Counted from the stretch's first letter, positions 8,383-19,030 are shown. The stretch: DNA of 64,000 bases from Verrucomicrobium sp. (GCA_028283855.1 JAPWJX010000003.1:992001-1056000), one strand, 5' to 3'. The notes: a model not told the origin generated them from the sequence alone. Numbers and translations are program-made.

Positions 8383-10186
8383 ATGCCCCTCCTCCAACTC
8401 CGCCAAATCGTCCTCCGTTACGCGGCCCATCCGCTGCTCGACGGGGCCGACTTCCAGGTGGAGGAGGGGGAGCGGGTCTGCCTCGTCGGCCGCAACGGCG
8501 CGGGCAAGACCAGCCTCATGCGCCTTTTGGCCGGGGAGGAGACGCCCAACTCGGGCGAGGTGATCCGCCCTCCCGGCACCGTCGTGGCGCGGCTCGACCA
8601 GGAGGTCCCGCAGGGGATCCCCGGCACCGTCTTCGACGTCATCCACTCCGGCCTCCGCCTCGACCGGCACGAGGAGGAGTGGGAGAGCGACGTGCGGATC
8701 GAGGAGCTGGCCGAGGCGATGGGGCTGCCCCTCACGGTCCCCTTCTCCTCCCTCTCCGGCGGGCTCAAGCGCCGCGTCCTTTTGGCCAAGGCCCTGGCGG
8801 GCAAGCCCGACGTCCTCCTCTTGGACGAGCCGACCAACCACCTCGACCTCGACTCGATCCTTTGGCTGGAGAAGGCGCTCCTTTCCCTCAAGCCGACCCT
8901 TTTCTTCGTCACCCACGACCGCGCCTTCCTGCGGAAGCTGGCCACCCGCATCGTCGAGCTCGACCGGGGCAAGCTGACCAGCTGGTCCTGCGGGTATGAC
9001 GAGTTTTTAGTCCGCAAGGCCGCCGCCCTTGAGGCGGAGGAAAAGCAGCGGGCCGCCTTCGACAAGAAGTTGGCCCAGGAAGAGGCCTGGCTCCGCCAGG
9101 GGGTCAAGGCCCGCCGCACCCGCAACGAGGGCCGCGTCCGCGCGCTGGAAAAGATGCGCGTGGAGCGGGGCCAGCGCCGGGAGCGGGAGGGCACCGCCCG
9201 CCTGGGCATCTCCGGCGGCACCCCTTCCGGCTACAAGGTCATCGAGGCGCAGGACGTCTCCTTTTCCTACGGCGGCAGCCCGGTCGTCCAGAGCTTCACC
9301 TCCACCCTTTGCCGGGGGGACAAGATCGGCATCGTCGGGCCGAACGGCGCGGGGAAGACCACGCTGCTCAAGCTCCTCCTGGGGCCAATTGGAGCCCCAG
9401 GACGGGACGGTGAAGCACGGCACCAACCTCCAGGTCGTCTACCTGGACCAGCTCCGCGCGCAGATCGACGGGGAGAAGACCGTGGCCCAGAACGTCGCGG
9501 GCGACGCGGAAAACGTCACCTTCCAGGGCCGCTCTCGCCACATCCACAGCTACCTGCAGGACTTCCTTTTCCCCGCCGACCGCATCCGCATGCAGGCGAA
9601 GGTCCTTTCCGGCGGCGAACGCAACCGGCTCCTGTTGGCCCGCCTCTTCCTCCAGCCCGCCAACGTCCTGGTCCTCGACGAGCCGACGAACGACCTCGAC
9701 GCGGAGACGCTGGAACTGCTGGAAGAGCTCCTGGTCGAGTACGACGGGACGCTCCTCCTGGTTTCCCACGACCGCGCCTTTCTCAATAACGTCGTCACCA
9801 GCACCCTGATCTTTGAAGGGGAGGGGAGGGTGACCGAATACGTCGGCGGCTACGACGACTGGCTGCGCCAGCGGGCGATCGCCGCCGCGGCTCCGGCAAA
9901 GAAGGCCGATCCCGCGCCCGCGCCGGCGTCCGCGAAGCAGCCCGCGCGCAAATTCCTCAACCGGGAAAAGCGGGAGCTGGAGGAAATGCCCCAGGCCATC
10001 GCCACGCTGGAGGCCGAACAGGCCGCGCTGACCGAAAAGCTGGCCGATCCCGTTTTGTACCAGAAAGACCCCGCCGCCCTGCCCCGACTCCAGGCCGATT
10101 TGGAGGCGCTGGAGGCCAAAACCCTTCAGGCCTACGCCCGTTGGGAAGAGCTGGAAGCCCTCCGCGCCGAGGCGGAAAGCGCGTAG
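8383..10186 (+). pseudogene. ABC-F family ATPase (Uup-like), interrupted by a one-base frameshift
   Basis: Two ABC ATPase domains on one chain without membrane segments, the ABC-F layout linked to ribosome rescue and R-loop biology. Domain 1 has Walker A GRNGAGKTS (residues 36-44), LSGG (124-127) and LLLDEPTNHLD. The ABC-F linker is followed by domain 2 with GPNGAGKTT. The frame breaks at 9381-9386 (GGGGCC): one extra base near 9385 moves the sequence to another frame, which continues QLEPQDGTVKHG, then LSGGERNRLLLARLF, LDEPTNDLD and a C-terminal coiled coil ending at 10186. Removing one base restores an intact ~600-aa protein. Either a recent mutation or an assembly error; unshifted translation ends at 9789. 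Confidence 0.85.
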
Positions 10187-10220
10187 AGCGGGTCCGTCCC
10201 AGCGCCGCCGCAGGCGGACG

Positions 10221-10302
10221 TGGGCTCGGGGGGACTTGAACCCCCACTCCTTGCGGAACCAGATCCTAAGTCTGGCGCGTCTGCCAATTTCGCCACGAGC
10301 CC
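10221..10302 (-). tRNA. tRNA-Leu (anticodon UAG)
   Basis: The minus-strand RNA begins GGGCTCG and ends CGAGCCC with an A discriminator. The anticodon arm CCAGA-CTTAGGA-TCTGG gives anticodon UAG, and GGTTCAAGTCC forms the T loop. The long variable arm fits leucine. No encoded CCA. Confidence 0.95.
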
Positions 10303-10340
10303 GGGATTGAAACACCCGCCGCGCCTGCCACGATGGGCGG

Positions 10341-11054
10341 GTGTCCGCTCCCATGCAATCCCAAGGTGATTCCTCGCCCTCCCCGGGCCGCCTCCACGTC
10401 GTCGCCACGCCCATCGGCAACCTGGAGGACATGACGCTGCGCGCCCTGCGGATCCTGAAGGAGGCCGACGTGATCGCGGCGGAGGACACCCGCCACACCG
10501 TCCACCTCCTCCGCCATTTCGAGATCCAGAAGCCGCTGGTCAGCTACCACCAGTTTAACGAGGCGAAACGGACGGCCGAGTTCCGCGAGCGTTTCCGCGC
10601 CGGGCAGAAGGTGGCCCTGGTGAGCGACGCGGGCATGCCCGGCGTCTCCGATCCGGGCGAGCGGCTCATCCGCGCCTGCATCGAGGACGGCGTGCCGGTG
10701 GAGGTCGTCCCCGGCCCCTCGGCGGTGTTGCACGCCTTGGTCGGCGCGGGGTTTCCGATGGTGCCCTTCCACTTCGGCGGCTTTTTGCCGGTCAAGTCGG
10801 GCGGTCGGCAGAAGGAATTGGCCGCGGCGGCGGCGCGGGAGTGCACCTCGGTCTACTTCGAGTCGCCCCACCGGCTCGTCCGCACCCTGGAAGAGGCGGC
10901 CCGCACCCTGCCGGACCGGGAGGTCTGCGTCGCCCGGGAGTTGACCAAGAAATTCGAGGAAATCCGCCGGGGCCTGCCCGCGGCGCTCCACGCCCATTAC
11001 ACGGCCCATCCCCCCAAGGGGGAAATTTGCCTGGTCATTCGGGGCCAGGACTAA
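10341..11054 (+). CDS. rsmI: 16S rRNA (cytidine-1402-2'-O)-methyltransferase
   Basis: RsmI methylates the ribose of C1402 in the 16S rRNA decoding centre using S-adenosylmethionine. The tetrapyrrole-methylase fold signatures are clear: VVATPIGNLEDMTLRAL near the N terminus, AEDTR, LVSDAGMPGVSDPG in the centre, VEVVPGPSAVLHAL, and FESPHRLVRTL. The 237-aa length is slightly short but covers the whole catalytic region; the C-terminal extra domain of some RsmI proteins is absent. GTG at 10341 gives the longest frame and ATG at 10353 is an equally likely start. Confidence 0.93.
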   Translation: MSAPMQSQGDSSPSPGRLHVVATPIGNLEDMTLRALRILKEADVIAAEDTRHTVHLLRHFEIQKPLVSYHQFNEAKRTAEFRERFRAGQKVALVSDAGMPGVSDPGERLIRACIEDGVPVEVVPGPSAVLHALVGAGFPMVPFHFGGFLPVKSGGRQKELAAAAARECTSVYFESPHRLVRTLEEAARTLPDREVCVARELTKKFEEIRRGLPAALHAHYTAHPPKGEICLVIRGQD

Positions 11055-11091
11055 AAAAGGCTGGAAAGAAGGGCCGTAAACCGTTTCCCTA

Positions 11092-11778
11092 GTGGCCTTT
11101 CCGATGTCCTGGCGCGCCCTTTCTCTTAGTCTTGCCGTGGGGATCCTCTTCCTGGGCGCCGCTCGTGCGGCGGAGGATGACGGCTCGCCGACGCCCCGCG
11201 TCATCGCCCCGCCCCTCATGCCGCCGCTGCCGGGCAGCGACGACAGCAGCACGACCCCGCCTCTCCCCCCGCCGGCGGAGCCGGTGCCGGCCTCGGCCGC
11301 GCCGGTTGTCCAGAAACCCTCGTCCGCTTCCGCTCCCGCCCGCCATTCGACCCTCGACCCCCACGTGACGGTGACGAAGATCCACGAGGTGCGGAACGAC
11401 TCCACCCGCATCCACCGGAATGAGGACGACTTCCATCCGATGCGCAACGACGCGCTCGAGTTTGAGAAGGAATACTGGAACTACGGCGCGGTGACGAAAG
11501 AGCAGCGCAACGCCAAGCGCGGCCAGATCTACGTGATCAGCTGGCGCAACGGCGCCCCGGCCTCCGACTTCGTCGTCCGTTTCGAGTACCGCCAGCAGAA
11601 TTCCCACGACCTGGTGAAGGTGAAGACCCTTTCCTACCGCGGCGCCAAGGGGAACGTCCGCTCCATCTTCCAGGTCATCGGCGACGAATACCACAAGGAC
11701 GGCCCGGTCGAGGGCTGGTGCCTAAGCATCCTGCGGAACGGCCTGGTCGTCGGGCAGGAAAAGTCCTTCGTCTGGTGA
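11092..11778 (+). CDS. Secreted or periplasmic protein of unknown function
   Basis: The N terminus is a classic signal peptide: a short basic start, a hydrophobic core LSLSLAVGILFLG and an AARAAE cleavage region near residue 27. A Pro/Ser/Thr-rich linker of about 65 residues follows, then a ~120-aa globular domain rich in aromatic beta-strand-like segments (QIYVISWRNG, VVRFEYRQQ). I know no family for it. It ends 8 bases before exbB and probably shares its transcript, so a role at the cell envelope with the TonB-type complex is possible but unproven. Start: GTG 11092, or ATG 11104 with the signal peptide kept. Confidence 0.65.
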   Translation: MAFPMSWRALSLSLAVGILFLGAARAAEDDGSPTPRVIAPPLMPPLPGSDDSSTTPPLPPPAEPVPASAAPVVQKPSSASAPARHSTLDPHVTVTKIHEVRNDSTRIHRNEDDFHPMRNDALEFEKEYWNYGAVTKEQRNAKRGQIYVISWRNGAPASDFVVRFEYRQQNSHDLVKVKTLSYRGAKGNVRSIFQVIGDEYHKDGPVEGWCLSILRNGLVVGQEKSFVW

Positions 11779-11786
11779 CCGGCGCC

Positions 11787-12506
11787 ATGGCATCCCTTCC
11801 TTTCCTGGCCGAGGCTGTCCCCGCCACCCTGGGCTCCCTGACGGAGACTGTCGGCCTCTTTGCCATCATGCAGAAGGGCGGCCCGCTCATGTGGCCGATC
11901 CTGTTTTGCAGCATCCTGGCCGCCGGAGTGCTGGTGGAGCGGCTCCTCTACTACCGGCGCTGCCAGATCGCCGTCGGCGAGTTTCTTTTGGGCATCACCC
12001 ATCTCCTGCGCCGCCAGCAATACCAGGAGGCCCTGGAAAGGTGCGAGGAGGGCTTCGGCCCCGTCGTCCGCGTCGTCCGCCAGGCCGTCCTGGCGCGGAA
12101 CCTCCCTCCCGCCGAGCTGCGGGAGGTGGTGAAGGAGGTCGCCCATCTGCAGCTGCCCCGGCTGGAGGCCCACCTGGGCATCCTGGCCAGCGTCGGGCAG
12201 ATTGCTCCGCTCCTGGGCCTTTTGGGCACGGTCAGCGGGATGATCGAGACGTTCATCGAGATCAACAACGGCGGCACCGCCGTCAGCGACCTGGCCGCCG
12301 GGATTTGGGCCGCCCTCATCACCACCGCGGCGGGCCTCATGGTCGCCATCCCGGCCTACCTCGCCTATAACTTCCTGGTTTCCCGGATGAACGCCATCGT
12401 GGCCGACGTGGAACGCTCCGCTATCGAAGTGATCCATGTCCTGACGCGGGTCAACGTCCCCCTGCCGGAGCTGGAAGAAAAGGCTCCCGCCCCCGCCCAG
12501 GAGTAG
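11787..12506 (+). CDS. exbB: ExbB/TolQ/MotA-family proton channel subunit
   Basis: This 239-aa inner-membrane protein is the channel part of the energy-transducing complex that powers TonB. One membrane helix lies near residues 30-50 (WPILFCSILAAGVLVERLLYY). The family signature region follows after a cytosolic loop: LGILASVGQIAPLLGLLGTV and an AALITTAAGLMVAIPAYLAYN helix near residues 175-195. ATG 11787 follows the previous stop by 8 bases; a longer frame would overlap the upstream gene and lacks similarity. exbD and a tonB-like gene follow directly, giving a complete set. Confidence 0.9.
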   Translation: MASLPFLAEAVPATLGSLTETVGLFAIMQKGGPLMWPILFCSILAAGVLVERLLYYRRCQIAVGEFLLGITHLLRRQQYQEALERCEEGFGPVVRVVRQAVLARNLPPAELREVVKEVAHLQLPRLEAHLGILASVGQIAPLLGLLGTVSGMIETFIEINNGGTAVSDLAAGIWAALITTAAGLMVAIPAYLAYNFLVSRMNAIVADVERSAIEVIHVLTRVNVPLPELEEKAPAPAQE

Positions 12507-12510
12507 CGGC

Positions 12511-12969
12511 ATGCGGCTCCCCCGTCGCCTCCCTTACCTGCGCGGCCCTCTGGAGGCCGCCCCGGCGGTCACCGTCGTCCTGCTGCTTCTTTTCTTTTTC
12601 ATCCTCTCCACCTCCTTCGTCCTTCAGCCGGGGATCAAGGTGGAGCTGCCGCGCAGCCCGTGGGGCAGCGGCGTCTCCGCGCAGAGCCCGATCGTCACCG
12701 TCTTCATGAGCAGCCCGCAGCCGGACGAAAACGGCGTGGCCCAGCCCCGGCGGCCGATGCTCTTTTTCAATGACGAGATCATCCAGATGCCCGACCTGGA
12801 GGAGCGGCTGGAGAAGCTGGGCCACGGCGCCGCGCCCGGCCCGGGCCGCGCCCTCATGATCAAGGCCGACCGCGACGTGCCCAACGGCGTCCTCGTCGAG
12901 ATCATGAACCGCGCCATGGCGCAGAAGTGGTCGGTCGTCCTGGCCACCCGGCGGCCGGACGGCTCATGA
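12511..12969 (+). CDS. exbD: ExbD/TolR-family protein
   Basis: This 152-aa protein has one N-terminal membrane helix (VTVVLLLLFFFILSTSF, residues ~20-36) and a periplasmic domain ending in the typical ExbD pattern RALMIKADRDVPNGVLVEIM followed by the AQKWSVVLATR strand. The conserved membrane aspartate usually found at the start of the ExbD helix is not evident: the corresponding stretch reads EAAPAVTVV, so proton handling may differ. It starts 5 bases after exbB and its stop overlaps the start of the tonB-like gene. Confidence 0.85.
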   Translation: MRLPRRLPYLRGPLEAAPAVTVVLLLLFFFILSTSFVLQPGIKVELPRSPWGSGVSAQSPIVTVFMSSPQPDENGVAQPRRPMLFFNDEIIQMPDLEERLEKLGHGAAPGPGRALMIKADRDVPNGVLVEIMNRAMAQKWSVVLATRRPDGS

Positions 12970-13793
12970 GCGCCTCGCCCTTCTCCGCCTTCCGGGCCAG
13001 GTACTTCCATTTCCTGGGGGAGGCGCTGGAGGCCGTTCCGGAAGAGCGCCGCCGGCTGGGCCTCCTGGTCGCCGCGGCGGCCCTCGTCCACTTCCTCCTT
13101 TTCCTCGGCGTCCGCATTGCCGCGCCGCCGGAGGCCTCCCTCCAGGGGGCGGCCTTTCCCGTGCGCCACGTCCTCATGATCGCCCCGGCGGAGGCCGCGC
13201 CCTCCGCCACGCGGGGCGACCCCGGCTTCTGGAGCCGGATCGGCGATCCCAGCCTGGTCATCTACCCGCCCGATTTCCTTTCCCTGGCCGGGACGCACCC
13301 GGCCCTGGCCCAGCCGATCTGGGCGGAGGAAGCTCCCGGCGGCACCACCACCGTGGCGCTGCCTCCGGCGCTCCAGTTTCTGCCGGACCGCCTGCCGCCC
13401 CTGCCGGAGCGGGCCCGGGCCGACCTGGCCGCCTCCTCTCCCGCCGCCCTTTCCTTCCGCTTCTCCCTCCACCCCGTGCCGTTCCTCCCGGCGGCGGGAA
13501 AAACCCGCGTCGCCTGGGGGGAATCCCTGGCCGCCCGCGCGCCGAAGGACTGGGACCTCCCTTCCCCCGCGGGCGGGCTCCTGGCCGAATCGGGGGTGAC
13601 GGTCCTTTCCCTGGCCGTCGACGCCTCCGGCGCCGTCGTTCACGCCCTGGTGGAGCAGAGCGCGGGGAAGGCGGAAGTCGATTCCCTGGCCCTGGACGCC
13701 GCCCGGCGCCTCCGCTTCCAGGCGAAGGCGGGCGCTCCCCTGGCATGGGGGCGGGCCACCGTCTTTTGGAACTTCACGGGCGAGGCGCAATGA
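12966..13793 (+). CDS. TonB-like energy transducer
   Basis: This is a 275-aa protein with one N-terminal membrane helix (LLVAAAALVHFLLFLGVRI, about residues 34-52), a long Pro/Ala-rich periplasmic stretch and a C-terminal TonB-type domain (VTVLSLAVDASGAVVHALVE then ALDAARRLRF). TonB proteins carry energy from ExbB/ExbD to outer-membrane receptors. The linker lacks the usual Lys-Pro repeats, so this is a divergent form. The ATG at 12966 overlaps the exbD stop (ATGA), which decides the start and indicates translational coupling. Confidence 0.75.
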   Translation: MSASPFSAFRARYFHFLGEALEAVPEERRRLGLLVAAAALVHFLLFLGVRIAAPPEASLQGAAFPVRHVLMIAPAEAAPSATRGDPGFWSRIGDPSLVIYPPDFLSLAGTHPALAQPIWAEEAPGGTTTVALPPALQFLPDRLPPLPERARADLAASSPAALSFRFSLHPVPFLPAAGKTRVAWGESLAARAPKDWDLPSPAGGLLAESGVTVLSLAVDASGAVVHALVEQSAGKAEVDSLALDAARRLRFQAKAGAPLAWGRATVFWNFTGEAQ

Positions 13794-14068
13794 CCCTCAC
13801 TTTGGGAGGCTTTTTTTGCGCCTATCCGGCGGTTTTTCTTGCAGGGATTTTTGGCGCGTGGTTCTTTCTTGGATGGCAACGCCGCCGACTCGAAAAAGCC
13901 TCCCTTCCCGCGCGGCCGTGCCCTTCCTGCGGAGAGACTCTCGTCCTTCGCGACCCCTTTTTCCGCGTCCGCTGCCCGCATTGCGGCGTCAGCATCCGGC
14001 CGCGAAAACTCAACTCATCTAACCCCTCACCAGGAGAAAACAATCATGGGCATGTGGATCGGACTTAA
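13790..14068 (+). CDS. Small membrane-anchored zinc-ribbon protein
   Basis: This 92-aa protein has a hydrophobic N-terminal segment (FFCAYPAVFLAGIFGAWFFLG) followed by a basic turn and a zinc-ribbon CPSC-x15-CPHC. It begins at an ATG overlapping the tonB stop (AATGA) and its last 23 bases overlap the start of guaB3, so it sits tightly inside the operon. I do not recognise the family. The ribbon faces the cytosol if the usual positive-inside rule holds, since the QRRR run follows the helix. Its function is unknown. Confidence 0.6.
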   Translation: MTLTLGGFFCAYPAVFLAGIFGAWFFLGWQRRRLEKASLPARPCPSCGETLVLRDPFFRVRCPHCGVSIRPRKLNSSNPSPGENNHGHVDRT

Positions 14069-15230
14069 TCGCAAGGCGCGCGTCACCTACGGCTTCGACG
14101 AGATCGCGCTCGTCCCCGGCGACGTCACCATCAACCCGAACGAGGTCGACACCTCCTTCGAGATCCCGCGCCACAACCAGGGCCTGGAGCCCCTCAAGCT
14201 GAAGATCCCCATCCTGGCCAGCGCCATGGACGGCGTCACCGACGTCCGCTTCTGCATCGAGATGGGCAAGCTGGGCGGCCTGGGCGTCATCAATCTGGAA
14301 GGCGTCCAGACCCGCTACGAGAACCCGGACGAGGTCCTGGAACAGATCGTCAAGGAGGACAAGGCCCACGTCACCGAGAAGATCCAGAAGCTCTACACCG
14401 CCCCCATCCAGGAACACCTCATCTCCAAGCGCGTCGAGGAGCTGAAGAAGGCCGGCGTCATGGCCGCCGTCTCCTCCATCCCGCAGAAGGCGGAGCGCTT
14501 CGCCGCCATCGCGCAGGAGGCCGGGGCCGACGTCTTCGTCGTCCAGTCCACCGTCAGCACCGTCCGCCACGTCTCCTCGGAGTACAAGTCCCTCGACCTC
14601 GCCGCCTTCACCCGGGACGTGAAGATGCCGATCATCATCGGCAACGCCGTCACCTACGGCGTCGTCCTGGAGCTGATGGAGGCCGGCGTCTCCGGCGTCC
14701 TCATCGGCGTCGGCCCCGGCGCGGCCTGCACCTCCCGCGGCGTCCTGGGCCTCGGGGTCCCGCAGGTCACCGCCACCGTCGACTCCGCCGCCGCCCGCGA
14801 CGCCTACTTCAAGAAGACCGGCCGCTACGTTCCCATCATCACCGACGGCGGCATGTCCCGCGGCGGCGAGGTGTGCAAGGCGCTGGCCGCCGGCTCGGAC
14901 GCCGTCATGGTCGGCTCCGCCTTCGCCCGCGCGGAGGAAGCCCCCGGCCGCGGCAACCACTGGGGCATGGCCACCCCGCACGCCAACCTGCCGCGCGGCA
15001 CGCGCATCCAGGTCGGCGTCACCGGCTCCCTCAAGCAGATCCTCTTCGGCCCCGCCACGGTGGACGACGGCTCGCAGAACCTCGTCGGCGCCATCATGAC
15101 CTGCATGGGCAACGTCGGCGCGGCCAGCATCCGCGAGTTCCAGGAGACGGAAATCATCATCGCCCCCTCCATCAAGTCGGAAGGGAAGCTCTTCCAGATG
15201 GTCCAGTCCGTCGGCATGGGCACCAAGTAA
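14046..15230 (+). CDS. guaB3: GuaB3-type IMP dehydrogenase-related protein
   Basis: This 394-aa TIM-barrel enzyme belongs to the IMP dehydrogenase/GMP reductase superfamily. Visible signatures are FDEIALVPG at the N terminus, ILASAMDGVTD, the active-site loop GVGPGAACTSRGVLG with its cysteine, and ITDGGMSRGGEVCKALAAG. The CBS pair of classical GuaB is missing, and length and start match the GuaB3 subgroup. Placement directly before guaA suggests it makes XMP for GMP synthesis, although GuaB3 activity has been tested in few organisms. ATG 14046 has an AGGAG ribosome binding site 9 bases upstream; ATG 14052 is possible. Confidence 0.88.
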   Translation: MGMWIGLNRKARVTYGFDEIALVPGDVTINPNEVDTSFEIPRHNQGLEPLKLKIPILASAMDGVTDVRFCIEMGKLGGLGVINLEGVQTRYENPDEVLEQIVKEDKAHVTEKIQKLYTAPIQEHLISKRVEELKKAGVMAAVSSIPQKAERFAAIAQEAGADVFVVQSTVSTVRHVSSEYKSLDLAAFTRDVKMPIIIGNAVTYGVVLELMEAGVSGVLIGVGPGAACTSRGVLGLGVPQVTATVDSAAARDAYFKKTGRYVPIITDGGMSRGGEVCKALAAGSDAVMVGSAFARAEEAPGRGNHWGMATPHANLPRGTRIQVGVTGSLKQILFGPATVDDGSQNLVGAIMTCMGNVGAASIREFQETEIIIAPSIKSEGKLFQMVQSVGMGTK

Positions 15231-15242
15231 GGCTTTCGCGCG

Positions 15243-16777
<1,535 letters not shown>

Positions 16778-16781
<4 letters not shown>

Positions 16782-18034
16782 AGCTGCGTATCGAGAAAGC
16801 CCCAGCGCGGCTGCCCGAGGGCTACCTGGACCGCTTTGCCGAGCCGCCCCGGGCCCTTTCCCAGGCGGTCGGCGCGATCCTGGAGGAGGTCCGCACGGGC
16901 GGCGACGCCGCCCTCTGCCGTTTGACGAAGAAGTTCGACCGCACGGCCCTGACGCCCAAGACGCTTCTCCTCCGCACGCCCGCGCCGCGCGTCGCCCCGG
17001 CCGTCGCGCGGACCTGCCGCCACGCGTTGGCGAACATCGCCGCCTTTTCCAAGGCGGGCCGTCCGAAGGCCCGTTTCCTGAAAAACAAGGAAGGGGCCCG
17101 CGTCGGCGAGGTCTACCACCCCTTTTCCCGCGTCGGCGTCTACGTGCCGGGCGGCACCGCGCCGCTGGTTTCCACCGCGCTCATGACCGTCGGCCTGGCG
17201 AAGGCGGCGGGGGTGAAGGAAATCGCCGTCTGCACGCCGCCGCCGGTGAACCAGCACCTCCTCTACGCCCTCCGCCTGGCGGGCGCCACGGAGATCTGGC
17301 AGGCGGGCGGGGCCCAGGCCATCGCCGCCCTGGCCTACGGCACCAAATCGATCCGCCGGGTGGAAAAGATCTTTGGCCCCGGCAACGCCTACGTCGTCGA
17401 GGCGAAGCGCCAGGTCGTCGGGGCGGTCGCCATCGATCTTTTACCCGGGCCCAGTGAAATCGCCGTCATCGCGGAGGCGGGGGCGCGGGCCGATTGGATC
17501 GCCGCCGACCTTTTGGCCCAGGCGGAGCACGGGCCGGGCAGCCAGATCGTCCTCCTCACGCCCAGCGCCGCCGTCCTGCGGGCGGTGGAAAAGGAGATCG
17601 CCCGGCAGCTTCCTTCCCTACCGCGGCAGCCCTTCCTGGCGGAGGTCCTGGCCAAGCAGGCGCGCCTTGTCCAGACGCGGACCCTGGCGCAGGCCGTCGA
17701 GCTGTGCGAGCGCTACGCGCCGGAGCACGTCGCCCTCTTCGTGAAGGAGCCGGTCAAAGTGGCCGCGCAACTCCGTACGGCGGGCGCGGTCTTCCTGGGG
17801 GCGTTCTCGCCGGTGGCGGCGGGGGATTACCTGGCCGGGCCCAGCCACGTGCTGCCCACGGGCGGGGCGGGGAAATCGTTCGCGGGGCTGACCGTCGACC
17901 AGTTTTTCAAGCGGGTGAGCCACGTGGCCTACGACGCGCGCGCGATCCGCAAGGCCGCCCCGGCCATCGCCACTCTGGCGCGGCTGGAGGGGCTGGAAGC
18001 CCACGCCCGCTCGGCGGAGATCCGGCAGGCGTAG
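16778..18034 (+). CDS. hisD: Histidinol dehydrogenase
   Basis: HisD performs the last two NAD-dependent steps of histidine synthesis (histidinol to histidine) and needs zinc. The 418-aa protein contains the family blocks [67 protein letters not shown] and NHVLPT-like [11 protein letters not shown]. The chosen ATG 16778 overlaps the guaA stop (AATGA), so purine and histidine genes are translationally coupled. After this gene the plus-strand his genes are interrupted by three small opposite-strand genes before hisB. Confidence 0.96.
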
Positions 18035-18038
18035 GAAG

Positions 18039-18392
18039 TTAGTGGCCCAGCGTGTGCTGGCCCTCGCCGCCCGCGTTCAGCGTGGTGCGGCCGGAGCGCT
18101 GGGCGTCCCGCAGGGGGAAGAGGCCGTCGGCGGGGACGGAACGGCCGGCCGCCTTGGCCGCTTCCAGCTGCGCGGAAAGGGTGTCCAGCAGGTCGCGCCG
18201 CTCGCCGAAGGGGAGCGTGTTGAAGGTTTTCCCCTTGGAAAAGACGGTGACGATCTCGCGGTCGGAGACGCCCTTCGTCCGCAGGACGGCCAGGTCGGGG
18301 ATCGTCGCCTCGGCGGCTTTCACGTCCTTCAGGTAAAGGGGGACGTATTCCTCCGACCAGCGGGTCAGGAGCATGTGTTGGGCGTCTTGCAT
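18039..18392 (-). CDS. Orphan protein of unknown function (117 aa)
   Basis: Unrecognised soluble protein, last of three small genes in a row on the minus strand between hisD and hisB. It is charged and helical (WSEEYVPLYLKDVKAAEA, LLDTLSAQLEAAKAAG) with a Gly/His-rich tail ending GGEGQHTLGH. It converges with hisD, stopping 4 bases from the hisD stop. An internal ATG seven codons in (MLLTRW) is an alternative start. No signal peptide, cysteine or catalytic motif is visible. The link to histidine synthesis is positional only. Confidence 0.5.
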   Translation of the reverse strand: MQDAQHMLLTRWSEEYVPLYLKDVKAAEATIPDLAVLRTKGVSDREIVTVFSKGKTFNTLPFGERRDLLDTLSAQLEAAKAAGRSVPADGLFPLRDAQRSGRTTLNAGGEGQHTLGH

Positions 18393-18398
18393 GGGATA

Positions 18399-18563
18399 TT
18401 AGCGGGTGCGTTGGGGAGTGAGCTTCAGGGCGACGAGCTTGGCCTCGCCCGTCTGGGCGTCGACGACGCGGGCCGTGCGGGCGTCCCGCATGTCCTTCGG
18501 ATTGAAGCGGGGATGGACGGGCGGCTGGTCGGCGCGGGTGGAGAAGAGCTGCTTCGGAGTCAT
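18399..18563 (-). CDS. Small orphan protein (54 aa)
   Basis: A 55-codon frame from ATG at 18563 to TAA at 18399, lying between two other small minus-strand genes with gaps of 13 and 6 bases. The product starts MTPKQLFSTRADQPP and is basic (RFNPKDMRDARTARVV), with no hydrophobic segment. Codon third positions are G/C-rich, as in neighbouring genes. Seven bases before the start is AGCCGAAT, also seen before the next upstream gene. No family recognised. Confidence 0.45.
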   Translation of the reverse strand: MTPKQLFSTRADQPPVHPRFNPKDMRDARTARVVDAQTGEAKLVALKLTPQRTR

Positions 18564-18576
18564 AGGGATGATTCGG

Positions 18577-18939
18577 CTATTTTTGGAGCAGGGGCTCGCT
18601 TTTTACCTGTTCCTGCCGCGGCGCGTGGGCGGCGCGGAACCACGGCTGGGACTCGAACCACGCCCCCAGCGCGTCCCGGTCGGCCGGGGTGAAGGGGGGG
18701 CGCTCCGGAGCCCGGTGGCTGGGAGAGGGGCCGGCGGGGATGAGATGGGAGCAAAGGCCGCCGCCCCGTTCATAGGCGGGGGGCAGGACCCGCAGGTCCT
18801 TTAGAAAGACGTTGTCCTCGGCGGAGAGGTCGAGGGCCACCAGGGGGTCCGGATAGGGCGTGCCCAGCTCTTTGGTCGAGATCTGGAACCCCTTAAGCAG
18901 GGCATGGTCGCTGACGGTAAGGTCGGAAAGCGGGTCCAT
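18577..18939 (-). CDS. Orphan protein of unknown function (120 aa)
   Basis: First gene of a three-gene minus-strand unit. The chosen ATG at 18939 follows an A+T-rich upstream stretch; longer frames would run into the hisB promoter region. The product starts MDPLSDLTVSDHALLKGF, has a Pro-rich middle (SHLIPAGPSPSHRAPERPP) and a short C-terminal helix with DALGAWFESQPWF. It looks soluble and has no signal peptide. I know no homologous family. Divergent from hisB, so the 91 bases between them should hold both promoters. Confidence 0.5.
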   Translation of the reverse strand: MDPLSDLTVSDHALLKGFQISTKELGTPYPDPLVALDLSAEDNVFLKDLRVLPPAYERGGGLCSHLIPAGPSPSHRAPERPPFTPADRDALGAWFESQPWFRAAHAPRQEQVKSEPLLQK

Positions 18940-19030
18940 CTTTAACAGAGTAATTCGGCTAACGGGAATGGCAATGCCCCAAAAAACGGGTGGTTTCCCC
19001 TTCTGGCGGCATCTATATATGGCATTTCCC

